Shown here in pieces: positions 1 through 5,395 of a stretch of DNA of 5,395 nt. Source of the stretch: Flavobacteriales bacterium (GTDB taxonomy: Bacteria; Bacteroidota; Bacteroidia; Flavobacteriales_D; Parvicellaceae). Position numbers and translations under genes: made by a program. Every line of letters starts with the position of its first letter. The stretch's first letter is position 1. Location: positions 1 through 5,395 of the forward strand of contig WFNC01000515.1 of assembly GCA_015488785.1 (NCBI GenBank), read 5' to 3'. Below the pieces are notes generated by a model. It was given only the letters and a program-made list of their open reading frames with translations, did not search any database and had not been told where the DNA came from.

Positions 1-72
1 ATTAAGCAATTATGTTAAAAAGTAAATTAATTTTGAACACACATGAATTAGTTTTTTCATATAATTAAAAAT

Positions 73-80
73 TATTTTTG
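73..80 (+). promoter_or_regulatory. Possible -7 promoter element for the LuxR-type gene
   Basis: TATTTTTG fits the Bacteroidota primary sigma factor -7 consensus TAnnTTTG and would give a leader of about 70 bases before the ATG at 158. No TTG or TTTG lies at the normal distance upstream; the nearest TTTG (32-35) is 37 bases away, against a usual spacer near 19-20. The same bases can also form a weak AT hairpin (arms 61-66 and 70-75). In such AT-rich DNA this match could be chance. Confidence 0.25.
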
Positions 81-157
81 AGTTGAAAATAGATAAAGGT
101 ATGAAAATAGTTCTAAAGAAGTTAAACAATTAGATTAACAAACCTATAAATTAAAGT

Positions 158-901
158 ATGATTTATCCTTTACATGAAGTTTTCTCAAAGTTTCAAAATA
201 CGATTAAGTCTTCTGATTTAGATGGAATAAAAAAGTCAATAAAGAACTTCATGAAGTTTGAAAAAGTTGATTTTGTTTCGGTAGTGGCTGCTCAAAAAAA
301 AGAAATGTTTGTTTATGAAAACAACATTAACCTTAATTTTGGAGCTAAAACCCCTTCTAGCATTTCTATTTCAGAATCATTACTTCCTTGTCAAGTTGCT
401 TCAATTAGTCAGGTTGATGATAAGCTTACTGAATTATTATTAAACTCTAAGATTAAACCATTTGATTTGCAATTTGTATTGGTGTTTAATGCTGAATTAA
501 TAAAAGGAGATGTAAGGACGCTTGTAAGAAAGATATCATTAGTAAAGTCGGATGAACAAGGTATTCCTGAATATGTCTTGGTTACTTTTCTTGATGTTAC
601 AAATACTTCAAAGTCGAGTCAGGTGAAAAGTGATCTTCGCTACGAAAAATTACCTAAAGATCAACAGGTGAAAGTTAATCAGTTCGAAAAAGATGTCGAG
701 TCTATTCTAAAAGAAAAAGTTTTATTAACCAAAAGAGAAAAAGAAATTTTAAAAGTTATCTCACAAGGGAAAACAAGTGAAGAAATTGCGAAAGCTTTAA
801 ATATTTCAAAAGCAACAGTCGATACACATAGACAAAATATGCTTAGGAAATATGATGTTTCTAATGTTTTAGAATTGCTTCAAAAGTGCGTTTTAGATTG
901 A
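158..901 (+). CDS. LuxR/GerE-type HTH transcription regulator with PAS-like N-terminal sensor region
   Basis: A 247-aa cytoplasmic protein with no signal peptide or membrane segment. The C-terminal part (about 190-247) is a clear LuxR/GerE DNA-binding domain: it opens with LTKREKEIL (190-198), then G204, the helix EEIAKAL (208-214) and the recognition helix with S217, T220, V221 and H224, ending in a hydrophobic dimerisation helix. The middle of the protein ends with a strand of the type YVLVTFLDVTN (139-149), which resembles the last beta strand of a PAS domain ('...DIT'); this is a resemblance, not proof. There is no response-regulator receiver domain, so a small-molecule, redox or protein signal sensed by the N-terminal half is more likely than phosphorylation. 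The architecture (sensor region, linker, C-terminal GerE HTH) is common in Flavobacteriia. The ATG at 158 is preceded by A/T-rich sequence with no Shine-Dalgarno, as usual for the phylum. The gene appears monocistronic: 431 bases separate it from the next gene. The regulatory target is unknown. Confidence 0.9.
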   Translation: MIYPLHEVFSKFQNTIKSSDLDGIKKSIKNFMKFEKVDFVSVVAAQKKEMFVYENNINLNFGAKTPSSISISESLLPCQVASISQVDDKLTELLLNSKIKPFDLQFVLVFNAELIKGDVRTLVRKISLVKSDEQGIPEYVLVTFLDVTNTSKSSQVKSDLRYEKLPKDQQVKVNQFEKDVESILKEKVLLTKREKEILKVISQGKTSEEIAKALNISKATVDTHRQNMLRKYDVSNVLELLQKCVLD

Positions 902-907
902 TTATTT

Positions 908-925
908 AAAAAATAACTATTTTTT
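908..925 (+). terminator. Weak AT-only hairpin after the LuxR-type gene
   Basis: A run of six A followed by T (908-914) is mirrored by A and six T (919-925) around the loop AACT, seven bases after the stop codon. The 3' arm itself supplies the U tract of a transcript, and T-rich DNA follows. The stem has no G-C pair, so it is thermodynamically weak; it may still act as a terminator in this AT-rich genome. Confidence 0.4.
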
Positions 926-949
926 AACAATTTTAATTTAATATTTTTT

Positions 950-965
950 TCTTCTCTACAGAAGA
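950..965. repeat. Short perfect inverted repeat, 6-bp arms
   Basis: TCTTCT (950-955) and AGAAGA (960-965) are separated by CTAC. The T run lies before the hairpin on the plus strand, and an A run would follow it on the minus strand, so it does not look like an intrinsic terminator in either direction. It could be a small RNA hairpin, an operator or chance. Confidence 0.35.
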
Positions 966-1034
966 GATATTCGTGTATTTAATTTATCAGTTTTGTCGTG
1001 TTATTTTATAGGCGAGTCTCTGAAGGTAGCTTTG

Positions 1035-1141
1035 TAGGTCGATTGATATGGTTTGTTTAGCTTGTTTTTATTGTTGTTTGTGTGTTTTATGTATTTCGGG
1101 TAGTGTAGTTTGTTTTGCTTTTATAGAAGTCAATCTACCTA
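1035..1141. repeat. 107-bp G+T-rich segment bounded by a 12-bp imperfect inverted repeat
   Basis: TAGGTCGATTGA (1035-1046) and TCAATCTACCTA (1130-1141) are reverse complements at 11 of 12 positions; the single mismatch is C1040 opposite T1136. The arms contain G and C, so this is less expected by chance than AT-only repeats here. The enclosed DNA is extraordinarily G+T-rich: within 1051-1120 I count 43 T, 18 G, 6 A and 3 C. A direct repeat TTTTATAG also occurs at 1004-1011 and 1119-1126. It could be a miniature repeated element with terminal inverted repeats or a structured RNA with a long unpaired U/G loop. No coding capacity is evident. Confidence 0.4.
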
Positions 1142-1157
1142 GTCTAGATGTCTATAG

Positions 1158-1190
1158 ATAAACATATTACCAGTTGGAAATAGTGTTTAT
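1158..1190. repeat. Imperfect 33-bp inverted repeat upstream of the lipoprotein promoter
   Basis: ATAAACA (1158-1164) and TGTTTAT (1184-1190) are perfect reverse complements. Pairing continues inward through TATT and AATA with one bulge, and the centre CCAGTTGG has CCA/TGG symmetry. The axis lies about 55 bases before the -7 element at 1228, a position where activator or repressor operators are often found. It is a candidate protein-binding site; no binding protein can be named. Confidence 0.4.
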
Positions 1191-1216
1191 ACTGATTTAT
1201 GACTACGTGTAACTTG

Positions 1217-1263
1217 ATGTTAAAATGTATATTTGCGAATTAATACTGCCGAAATGTTAAAAT
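1217..1263 (+). repeat. 10-bp direct repeat ATGTTAAAAT flanking the candidate -7 element
   Basis: ATGTTAAAAT occurs at 1217-1226 and again at 1254-1263, 37 bases apart start to start. The first copy ends one base before the -7 element and the second lies in the expected early leader. The 9-base core ATGTTAAAA also occurs at 12-20, upstream of the LuxR-type gene, and ATGTTAAA overlaps the lipoprotein start codon at 1333. It may be a regulator-binding repeat or an AT-rich coincidence. Confidence 0.35.
1228..1235 (+). promoter_or_regulatory. Candidate -7 promoter element for the lipoprotein and giant-protein operon
   Basis: TATATTTG matches the Bacteroidota -7 consensus TAnnTTTG exactly and faces the lipoprotein gene. 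Transcription would begin near 1241, leaving a leader of about 90 bases to the ATG at 1333. The -33 element is poor: the only nearby TTG (1214-1216) is just 11 bases upstream rather than about 19-20. A promoter with a good -7 and no -33 box may depend on an activator, which would suit the repeats around it. Confidence 0.4.
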
Positions 1264-1288
1264 ACATTAATATTAAGACGGTTTATTT

Positions 1289-1310
1289 TTCTACCTTATT
1301 ATTGGTAGAA
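1289..1310 (+). promoter_or_regulatory. Perfect 7-bp inverted repeat in the lipoprotein leader
   Basis: TTCTACC (1289-1295) and GGTAGAA (1304-1310) are perfect reverse complements around an 8-base loop TTATTATT. In the RNA this is a hairpin with three G-C pairs ending 22 bases before the preferred ATG at 1333 and only one base before the alternative ATG at 1312. It could modulate ribosome access or be an operator. No U tract follows, so it is not an intrinsic terminator. It also argues against 1312 as the start, since initiation there would sit against the stem. Confidence 0.45.
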
Positions 1311-1332
1311 TATGCATCTTACACTTGGGTTT

Positions 1333-1974
1333 ATGTTAAATAAAATATATTATATTCTTATTGTTACACTTTTATTTTCTTGTTCTTCAGAAAATAAAGA
1401 GGAAGAAGTTGTTGCAGATGTTACAAGCCAATTTGCATCGAATAATGAACCTTGTAATCCCCGTTCTAATTCTAATTATATAGGAGATATAAAAACTGGA
1501 CAAGTAGGTATTATTTCACTAGGGGTAGCTTTACCCGATTTTTCAGAACTTTCAAAGTACGATATTAAGACAGTAGATCAAATTGTTCCTTTAGAAGATG
1601 GAACAGAATCATCACAAAAAGTACATCACATTTATTATAATATGACAGAAGTAATGTTTATAGAATCGTCAAAAGATAATTTAGATGTTGTCAGTTCAAT
1701 CACAACATTCTCTCCTTCATATTATTTAGAGAATTGTATTCATGTAGGTTCAACAATTGAATCTTTAAAAAGCAAATATCAAAACTTTGATGTGATGCTA
1801 AACTTTGATGATAATATGATTTATATAATAAGTCTAGAAAATCCAAGTATCATATTTATGTTAACGGTAGATAATTTACTAGATCATAAAAAAGTAAGCG
1901 AAATAGATGGTCAAACATCGATGAGTAATTTAAATCCGAAAGGAACAATAGTAAGTATAAGAGTCAATAATTAA
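1333..1974 (+). CDS. Putative surface-exposed lipoprotein of unknown function
   Basis: I do not recognise the family. The ATG at 1333 is preferred over the in-frame ATG at 1312 because it gives a standard type II signal peptide: M-L-N-K, a hydrophobic core (residues 5-15) and the lipobox LFSC with Cys17 as the lipidated residue. The 1312 start only adds seven residues. The protein is then 213 aa. After Cys17 comes SSENKEEE; an acidic patch at this position resembles the lipoprotein export signal known from Capnocytophaga and Flavobacterium, so outer-leaflet exposure is inferred. The mature part contains two further Cys (41 and 135) that could form a disulfide. Two stretches look alike, G64 to SKY (Y76) and G139 to SKY (Y149), the second of the form VGSTIESLKSKY, suggesting a duplicated small alpha/beta unit. 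No catalytic motif is visible. It lies 26 bases before the giant exported protein with no terminator between, so the two are probably co-transcribed; it may serve as surface anchor, chaperone or partner of that protein, but this is only contextual. Confidence 0.8.
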   Translation: MLNKIYYILIVTLLFSCSSENKEEEVVADVTSQFASNNEPCNPRSNSNYIGDIKTGQVGIISLGVALPDFSELSKYDIKTVDQIVPLEDGTESSQKVHHIYYNMTEVMFIESSKDNLDVVSSITTFSPSYYLENCIHVGSTIESLKSKYQNFDVMLNFDDNMIYIISLENPSIIFMLTVDNLLDHKKVSEIDGQTSMSNLNPKGTIVSIRVNN

Positions 1975-2000
1975 AATAAGTAAACAAAAGAGTGAAAGTT

Positions 2001-5000
2001 ATGAAAGGAAATTACAATTTACAGGGGGCAGGCAAGCTACTTGCAATGATGTTTGTGCTGTTTAGTCTTTTTGGAAATGCCCAAATAGACAACAATAGGT
2101 ATAAGATAAAGATTTTCCCAGAACAATTAAGTACTTGTGGTGGGGCTAATGATTCGTATGAAGTTGTTAAGGTGTTAGGTAAAAATGCATCTTGCCACGA
2201 TTTTAAAATAACTTTTAGTTTGCCTTCTGGAGTTGATTATGTTCCTGGAACTTTGGTTATCGTTAATCAAAATGGGTCTGGAGATTTTATCTTAACAGAA
2301 GAAAATATTTCAGATTTAAATCAACCTATTTTTGGAGTTAAAAGACCCGCAGATGCTAATTGGGCTGTTGCAGATATGGTTCGCTTTAAATTTAAACGTA
2401 CTGCTGGTTGTGAAGCTGTTGCTTTTCTTAATAGTGGAGGTTTATTTAAAGACAAACATACTATAAATTTTATTGATGCTGGAGGAGCAAATACAGCTGA
2501 GGATTTAGATGAGTCGGTATCTTCTTATTCATTATTAGCAGCTTCATTAAGTATTCCTTCAATTCCTACTGTAAATGCAAATGTAGGGCAATCATATACT
2601 AGAAATATTACGTTAGCTCAAGGTGGAAATGGATGTACAAGCACATTATCTTATTATGTAGTTGTTGGTTCTGATGTTGATGATGTTTATACATTGTCAT
2701 ATGGAGGTTCTGTTTTAACACCTGCTTCAACAAATGGAGATACGTTATTTTATAATATAGATTTGACTGCTGCTCCATTTCTTTCAGTTGGAAATGCAGA
2801 CGGATGTTTTGATAATGGCGAATTAATCGTTTTTGAAGAGTCATTTAGAGTTGACGAGTGTGTGAATACTTCGATTAAGCATCATGCATTTTGGGGATGT
2901 AGCTCAAGTGAGTCATGTCAAGCTGCTCAACCTCAAACAGGTTCTTTAAATTTTGGAGCAAATGTTCCAGATATTGCTGTTACTAGAGTAGGTTCTGGAA
3001 ATACAGAATTGTGTAATTCAATTTCTTATACGGTGAAAATTGAAAATACTAATACTAATGTTGGTGCTATGGCATTAGATGTTAACGTAAATCTTGGATT
3101 AGGGCATAATTCCTCTCCGATTTCAACAGCATCATCAAATCCTTTATGGGCGTTTGATCACCAAGGAACACGAAATGTTTCCAACTTTAGATTTGGGGCA
3201 AATCCAGCTTTTACACCAGACAATTACGCTAGTACCTCTTATCCAACTTATGGATCTGGTAATACTTTTATTATACCTAGTGATTTTTTTGCTACGGATC
3301 CTGATGGACCTGGAGGATTTGAAGATTTAGATAATGATGGCTTCTTTGATGATTTGGCTCCGGGAGCTTCTACTGAAGTTTCTTTTGATTTTGCACTTTC
3401 ACCAAAATCAAATTGTGGTACAGGTCGTTTTGATTACATGGTTTGGGAACATACTTATTTTGATGTGTTTTTTAAAGATCAGTGTAAAAACGATCGTTTA
3501 CCAGAACGTATTGATTTAAATTATTTTAATATTATAAGAGATTATGGTGTAGTTACAGAATTAACAATGCCTACTGATTTAGAAGATGGAGATGATTTTA
3601 CATTAGGTTTTAAATCTGATTTTTATGTTGGTGGTTCTGGAGCTCCAACTTGTAATGGTAATTCAATGGTGTCTTCTGATCCTTCATCTGTATGGTCTGT
3701 TTCCATAACAGTACCTTCAGGAATGACTTTAGCAGCAGGAGCTTCTGCTGATTTTACACAAACTGGCACTACAATTACTTATGAAACAACAAATATTTCA
3801 GGACGTATTCAACAGTTAATCGAGTTTCCTTTACACTTTAGTTGTGGTGCAAATGGACCAATTACGATTCCTTATACAACGCATTATTCATGTAATGGAG
3901 GGGTTTGTTTTGATCAAGATATACATTGTGGTTCGATTAATACCTACGCACATTGTCCCGGTAATTGTGCTGGACCTAGAATTATTGGTTTCGATGCAAA
4001 TAGAGTCAATGCAGGTTGGACAGATGTAACGATGACAAGTTTAGTAATATTAGACGAAAATGTACATGAAACTAAAAAATACTTAGCGGGAGATACAATG
4101 AGAATTGTAGCCAAAGCAGTTGTTAGTAACGCGAGTTTAAATAATTTATTTTTAGATTTAGAATATCATACAGTCTCTGCTGCTTATGGAGGGGATAGTA
4201 TAATTTCTTTTGTAAATGGTAATATATTAATTAATGATATTTCTAGTTCTTCTGTAACAGGACCTTTAACAGTAGCTCCTGTTGCAACAACAAATGGATC
4301 TACAAATCATTTATTGACATTTGATTTAACTTCATACCGATCTTTAGTTAGTCCAACTTATGAATATGGAGAAGGAAACGCATTAGACACTATAGAACTT
4401 GAATTGTTTTTTGTTTTTGATACTGATTTCCAAGATATTTACTATCATGAATTAACTAATTTAAGAGGAGAGTATTATTATTATAGTGATTTCCCAACAA
4501 ATACAGTAAGAGTATCTTGTGATACTTATGGAGATCGAGCATATTATTCTCGTCCTAGAATTTATGGTTCTAATCAAACTCAAGGAACAAACGGATGTAC
4601 GCCGAGTACAAATTATTTGTATTATACGCATAATATGTCTGTTGGTGATATGCATCCAGGTGAATACCGCCCTACTTCTCTATTCGATTCGCTAGTAGTT
4701 GATATTCCTGCAGGAGCAAGATGGAATGGTAATGTTAATGGATATTGGTATGGTTCTGAATTTACAAGTTCAGGAGATATCTACAATACTACGAATGGTA
4801 AAATAACAGCTACTGAGGTGAATGGTCAAGTAATTGTTAAACCAGGTCCAGGGTTTGTAAATACAGATCAATCAGCTTTATCTTATCCTAGATTTTACAT
4901 GCACTTTACCGGAACTTGTACATCTGAAGGAACATCAAGTTTTGATTATACGATGTATTTCAAAGAGTTCGCTTATGCTAATCCAAATCCTACTTCTTTT

Positions 5001-5395
5001 ACAAATACTTGTAATTTTACTTATGTTCAACCGACATTCCAATTTCAGTCTCCTTCTCCTACAGTTAGTGGTGAAGGCTTTTTAGCTGATTTAGATGTTG
5101 TGATTACAAATACAAGTCCACAGGATATAGATTATAACTGGATTCAAGTTACGCCACCTGCTACTTTTACTGTTACAGGAGCTTATAGTGTTGTTGGAGG
5201 TGTAGAAACTCCAGTTAATTATTATCAAGCAAATGGATTAACTTGGGTTGAAGCGGGGCAAGTAACTGCCTCTGGAAGTAAATCAATTAGAGTTAAAGGA
5301 TCTTATACAGATTGTAGTAGTTTTGATGTTTTAGTTGAGCATGGATGGGATTGCTTAGGTTATCCAGGTTATCCTGACATGACGGTTGAAGCTGC
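2001..5395 (+). CDS. Giant secreted multi-module DUF11-like surface protein, partial (3' end outside window)
   Basis: The frame from the ATG at 2001 stays open for 1131 codons to the window end, so the 3' end is missing. A type I signal peptide is clear: basic N-region with Lys2 and Lys12, hydrophobic core about 13-24, and cleavage predicted after Ala27 (GNA|Q), a common flavobacterial site. The rest is a chain of beta-rich modules of roughly 100-180 residues rich in Ser, Thr, Asn, Gly and aromatics. DUF11-like signatures are ISYTVKIENT (341-350), VVITNT (1033-1038) and strand-P-[SA]-G motifs at Pro75, Pro572 and Pro903, the first continuing as GVDYVPGTL. Asp442, Asp444, Asp446, Gly447 and Asp450 fit a DxDxDG calcium loop. 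There are 24 Cys, six of them between 615 and 656, implying disulfides outside the cytoplasm. In Flavobacteriia such proteins are usually type IX secretion substrates, often adhesin or gliding-associated; a C-terminal sorting domain is expected but not seen. The first gene of the operon is probably the lipoprotein 26 bases upstream. Exact ligand and role are unknown. Confidence 0.85.
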   Translation, partial: MKGNYNLQGAGKLLAMMFVLFSLFGNAQIDNNRYKIKIFPEQLSTCGGANDSYEVVKVLGKNASCHDFKITFSLPSGVDYVPGTLVIVNQNGSGDFILTEENISDLNQPIFGVKRPADANWAVADMVRFKFKRTAGCEAVAFLNSGGLFKDKHTINFIDAGGANTAEDLDESVSSYSLLAASLSIPSIPTVNANVGQSYTRNITLAQGGNGCTSTLSYYVVVGSDVDDVYTLSYGGSVLTPASTNGDTLFYNIDLTAAPFLSVGNADGCFDNGELIVFEESFRVDECVNTSIKHHAFWGCSSSESCQAAQPQTGSLNFGANVPDIAVTRVGSGNTELCNSISYTVKIENTNTNVGAMALDVNVNLGLGHNSSPISTASSNPLWAFDHQGTRNVSNFRFGANPAFTPDNYASTSYPTYGSGNTFIIPSDFFATDPDGPGGFEDLDNDGFFDDLAPGASTEVSFDFALSPKSNCGTGRFDYMVWEHTYFDVFFKDQCKNDRLPERIDLNYFNIIRDYGVVTELTMPTDLEDGDDFTLGFKSDFYVGGSGAPTCNGNSMVSSDPSSVWSVSITVPSGMTLAAGASADFTQTGTTITYETTNISGRIQQLIEFPLHFSCGANGPITIPYTTHYSCNGGVCFDQDIHCGSINTYAHCPGNCAGPRIIGFDANRVNAGWTDVTMTSLVILDENVHETKKYLAGDTMRIVAKAVVSNASLNNLFLDLEYHTVSAAYGGDSIISFVNGNILINDISSSSVTGPLTVAPVATTNGSTNHLLTFDLTSYRSLVSPTYEYGEGNALDTIELELFFVFDTDFQDIYYHELTNLRGEYYYYSDFPTNTVRVSCDTYGDRAYYSRPRIYGSNQTQGTNGCTPSTNYLYYTHNMSVGDMHPGEYRPTSLFDSLVVDIPAGARWNGNVNGYWYGSEFTSSGDIYNTTNGKITATEVNGQVIVKPGPGFVNTDQSALSYPRFYMHFTGTCTSEGTSSFDYTMYFKEFAYANPNPTSFTNTCNFTYVQPTFQFQSPSPTVSGEGFLADLDVVITNTSPQDIDYNWIQVTPPATFTVTGAYSVVGGVETPVNYYQANGLTWVEAGQVTASGSKSIRVKGSYTDCSSFDVLVEHGWDCLGYPGYPDMTVEA

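Larger units (their letters stand above)
902..1332. other. 431-base intergenic region with no convincing gene
   Basis: No frame on either strand carries a credible start and a reasonable length. The longest stop-free run I traced on the minus strand, across the G+T-rich part, is about 39 codons with no ATG, and its low-complexity Lys/Asn-rich product looks spurious. The stretch has three parts: an AT-rich tail of the LuxR-type gene with two small hairpins (902-967), a strongly G+T-biased part (about 968-1130), and a normal AT-rich promoter and leader region (about 1140-1332) for the lipoprotein gene. Its length and changing composition suggest it holds more than a promoter, such as a small RNA or a remnant of a small mobile or repeated element, but neither can be shown from one copy. 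Confidence 0.7.

Noticed and set aside
61..80. AT hairpin (ATAATT and AATTAT around AAA) followed by a T run, as a terminator of a gene before the window
   Set aside because: The stem has six A-T pairs only and overlaps the better-fitting TAnnTTTG promoter match; no upstream gene end is visible in the window to support it.
101..133. A 10-codon leader peptide frame upstream of the LuxR-type gene
   Set aside because: ATG at 101 runs to TAG at 131 with no repeated regulatory codons, no terminator/antiterminator structure after it and no clear ribosome binding site.
1000..1125. Minus-strand coding sequence in the G+T-rich intergenic segment
   Set aside because: The longest stop-free run I traced on this strand is about 39 codons, lacks an ATG and encodes a Lys/Asn-rich peptide; neighbouring frames stop sooner. 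It is better seen as non-coding or repeat DNA.
1267..1276. Perfect palindrome TTAATATTAA as an operator
   Set aside because: It is made only of A and T in an AT-rich leader, so a 10-bp palindrome is unremarkable; there is no second copy upstream of the other gene.
1992..2000. GTG at 1992 as the start of the giant protein
   Set aside because: It would add only three residues before the ATG at 2001, which already gives a normal signal peptide.
2608..2844. Minus-strand open frame of 78 codons
   Set aside because: It lies wholly inside the giant gene in antisense; its product is low-complexity (His, Gln, Leu) and it has no promoter or start context. It is a by-product of the AT-rich coding strand.
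3334..3519. Plus-strand open frame of 61 codons in another frame
   Set aside because: It is out of frame within the giant gene, which has continuous coding character here, including the calcium-loop motif. The hydrophobic product reflects shifted AT-rich codons.
3844..4029. Plus-strand open frame of 61 codons in another frame
   Set aside because: It overlaps the six-Cys segment of the giant protein out of frame and shows no independent start signal or recognisable product.
4461..4655. Minus-strand open frame of 64 codons
   Set aside because: Antisense to the giant gene, with an Ile/Arg/Ser low-complexity product; no support as a gene.

Overview
The window looks like chromosomal DNA from a member of the Bacteroidota, most likely class Flavobacteriia. 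The evidence is a strongly AT-rich composition (by eye about 30% G+C), start codons without clear Shine-Dalgarno sequences, matches to the Bacteroidota -7 promoter element TAnnTTTG, a lipoprotein with an acidic stretch straight after its lipid-modified Cys, and a very large secreted beta-rich protein whose signal peptide ends in NA|Q. No rRNA, tRNA, CRISPR array, transposase or integrase gene is visible.

Layout: (1) Positions 1-157 are an AT-rich upstream region with a weak promoter candidate. (2) Positions 158-901 encode a 247-aa transcription regulator with a PAS-like N-terminal region and a LuxR/GerE-type C-terminal helix-turn-helix. It is followed by an AT-only hairpin that may be a weak terminator. 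(3) Positions 902-1332 are a 431-base stretch without a convincing gene. It contains an extremely G+T-rich segment enclosed by a 12-bp imperfect inverted repeat, a second imperfect inverted repeat, a good -7 promoter element flanked by a 10-bp direct repeat, and a perfect 7-bp inverted repeat just before the next gene. (4) Positions 1333-1974 encode an unrecognised 213-aa lipoprotein, probably surface exposed. (5) From 2001 to the window end an uninterrupted frame of 1131 codons, still open at 5395, encodes the N-terminal part of a giant cysteine-containing, DUF11-like multi-module exported protein.

The lipoprotein and the giant protein are 26 bases apart on the same strand with no terminator between them, so they are probably one transcript made from the promoter region near 1228. 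A reasonable working picture is a two-gene cell-surface locus (lipoprotein plus large adhesin-like protein, probably exported by the type IX secretion system) next to a LuxR-type regulator. The regulator may or may not control it: the only hint is the shared 9-mer ATGTTAAAA upstream of both transcription units. The end of the giant gene, which should show whether it carries a type IX sorting domain, lies outside the window.
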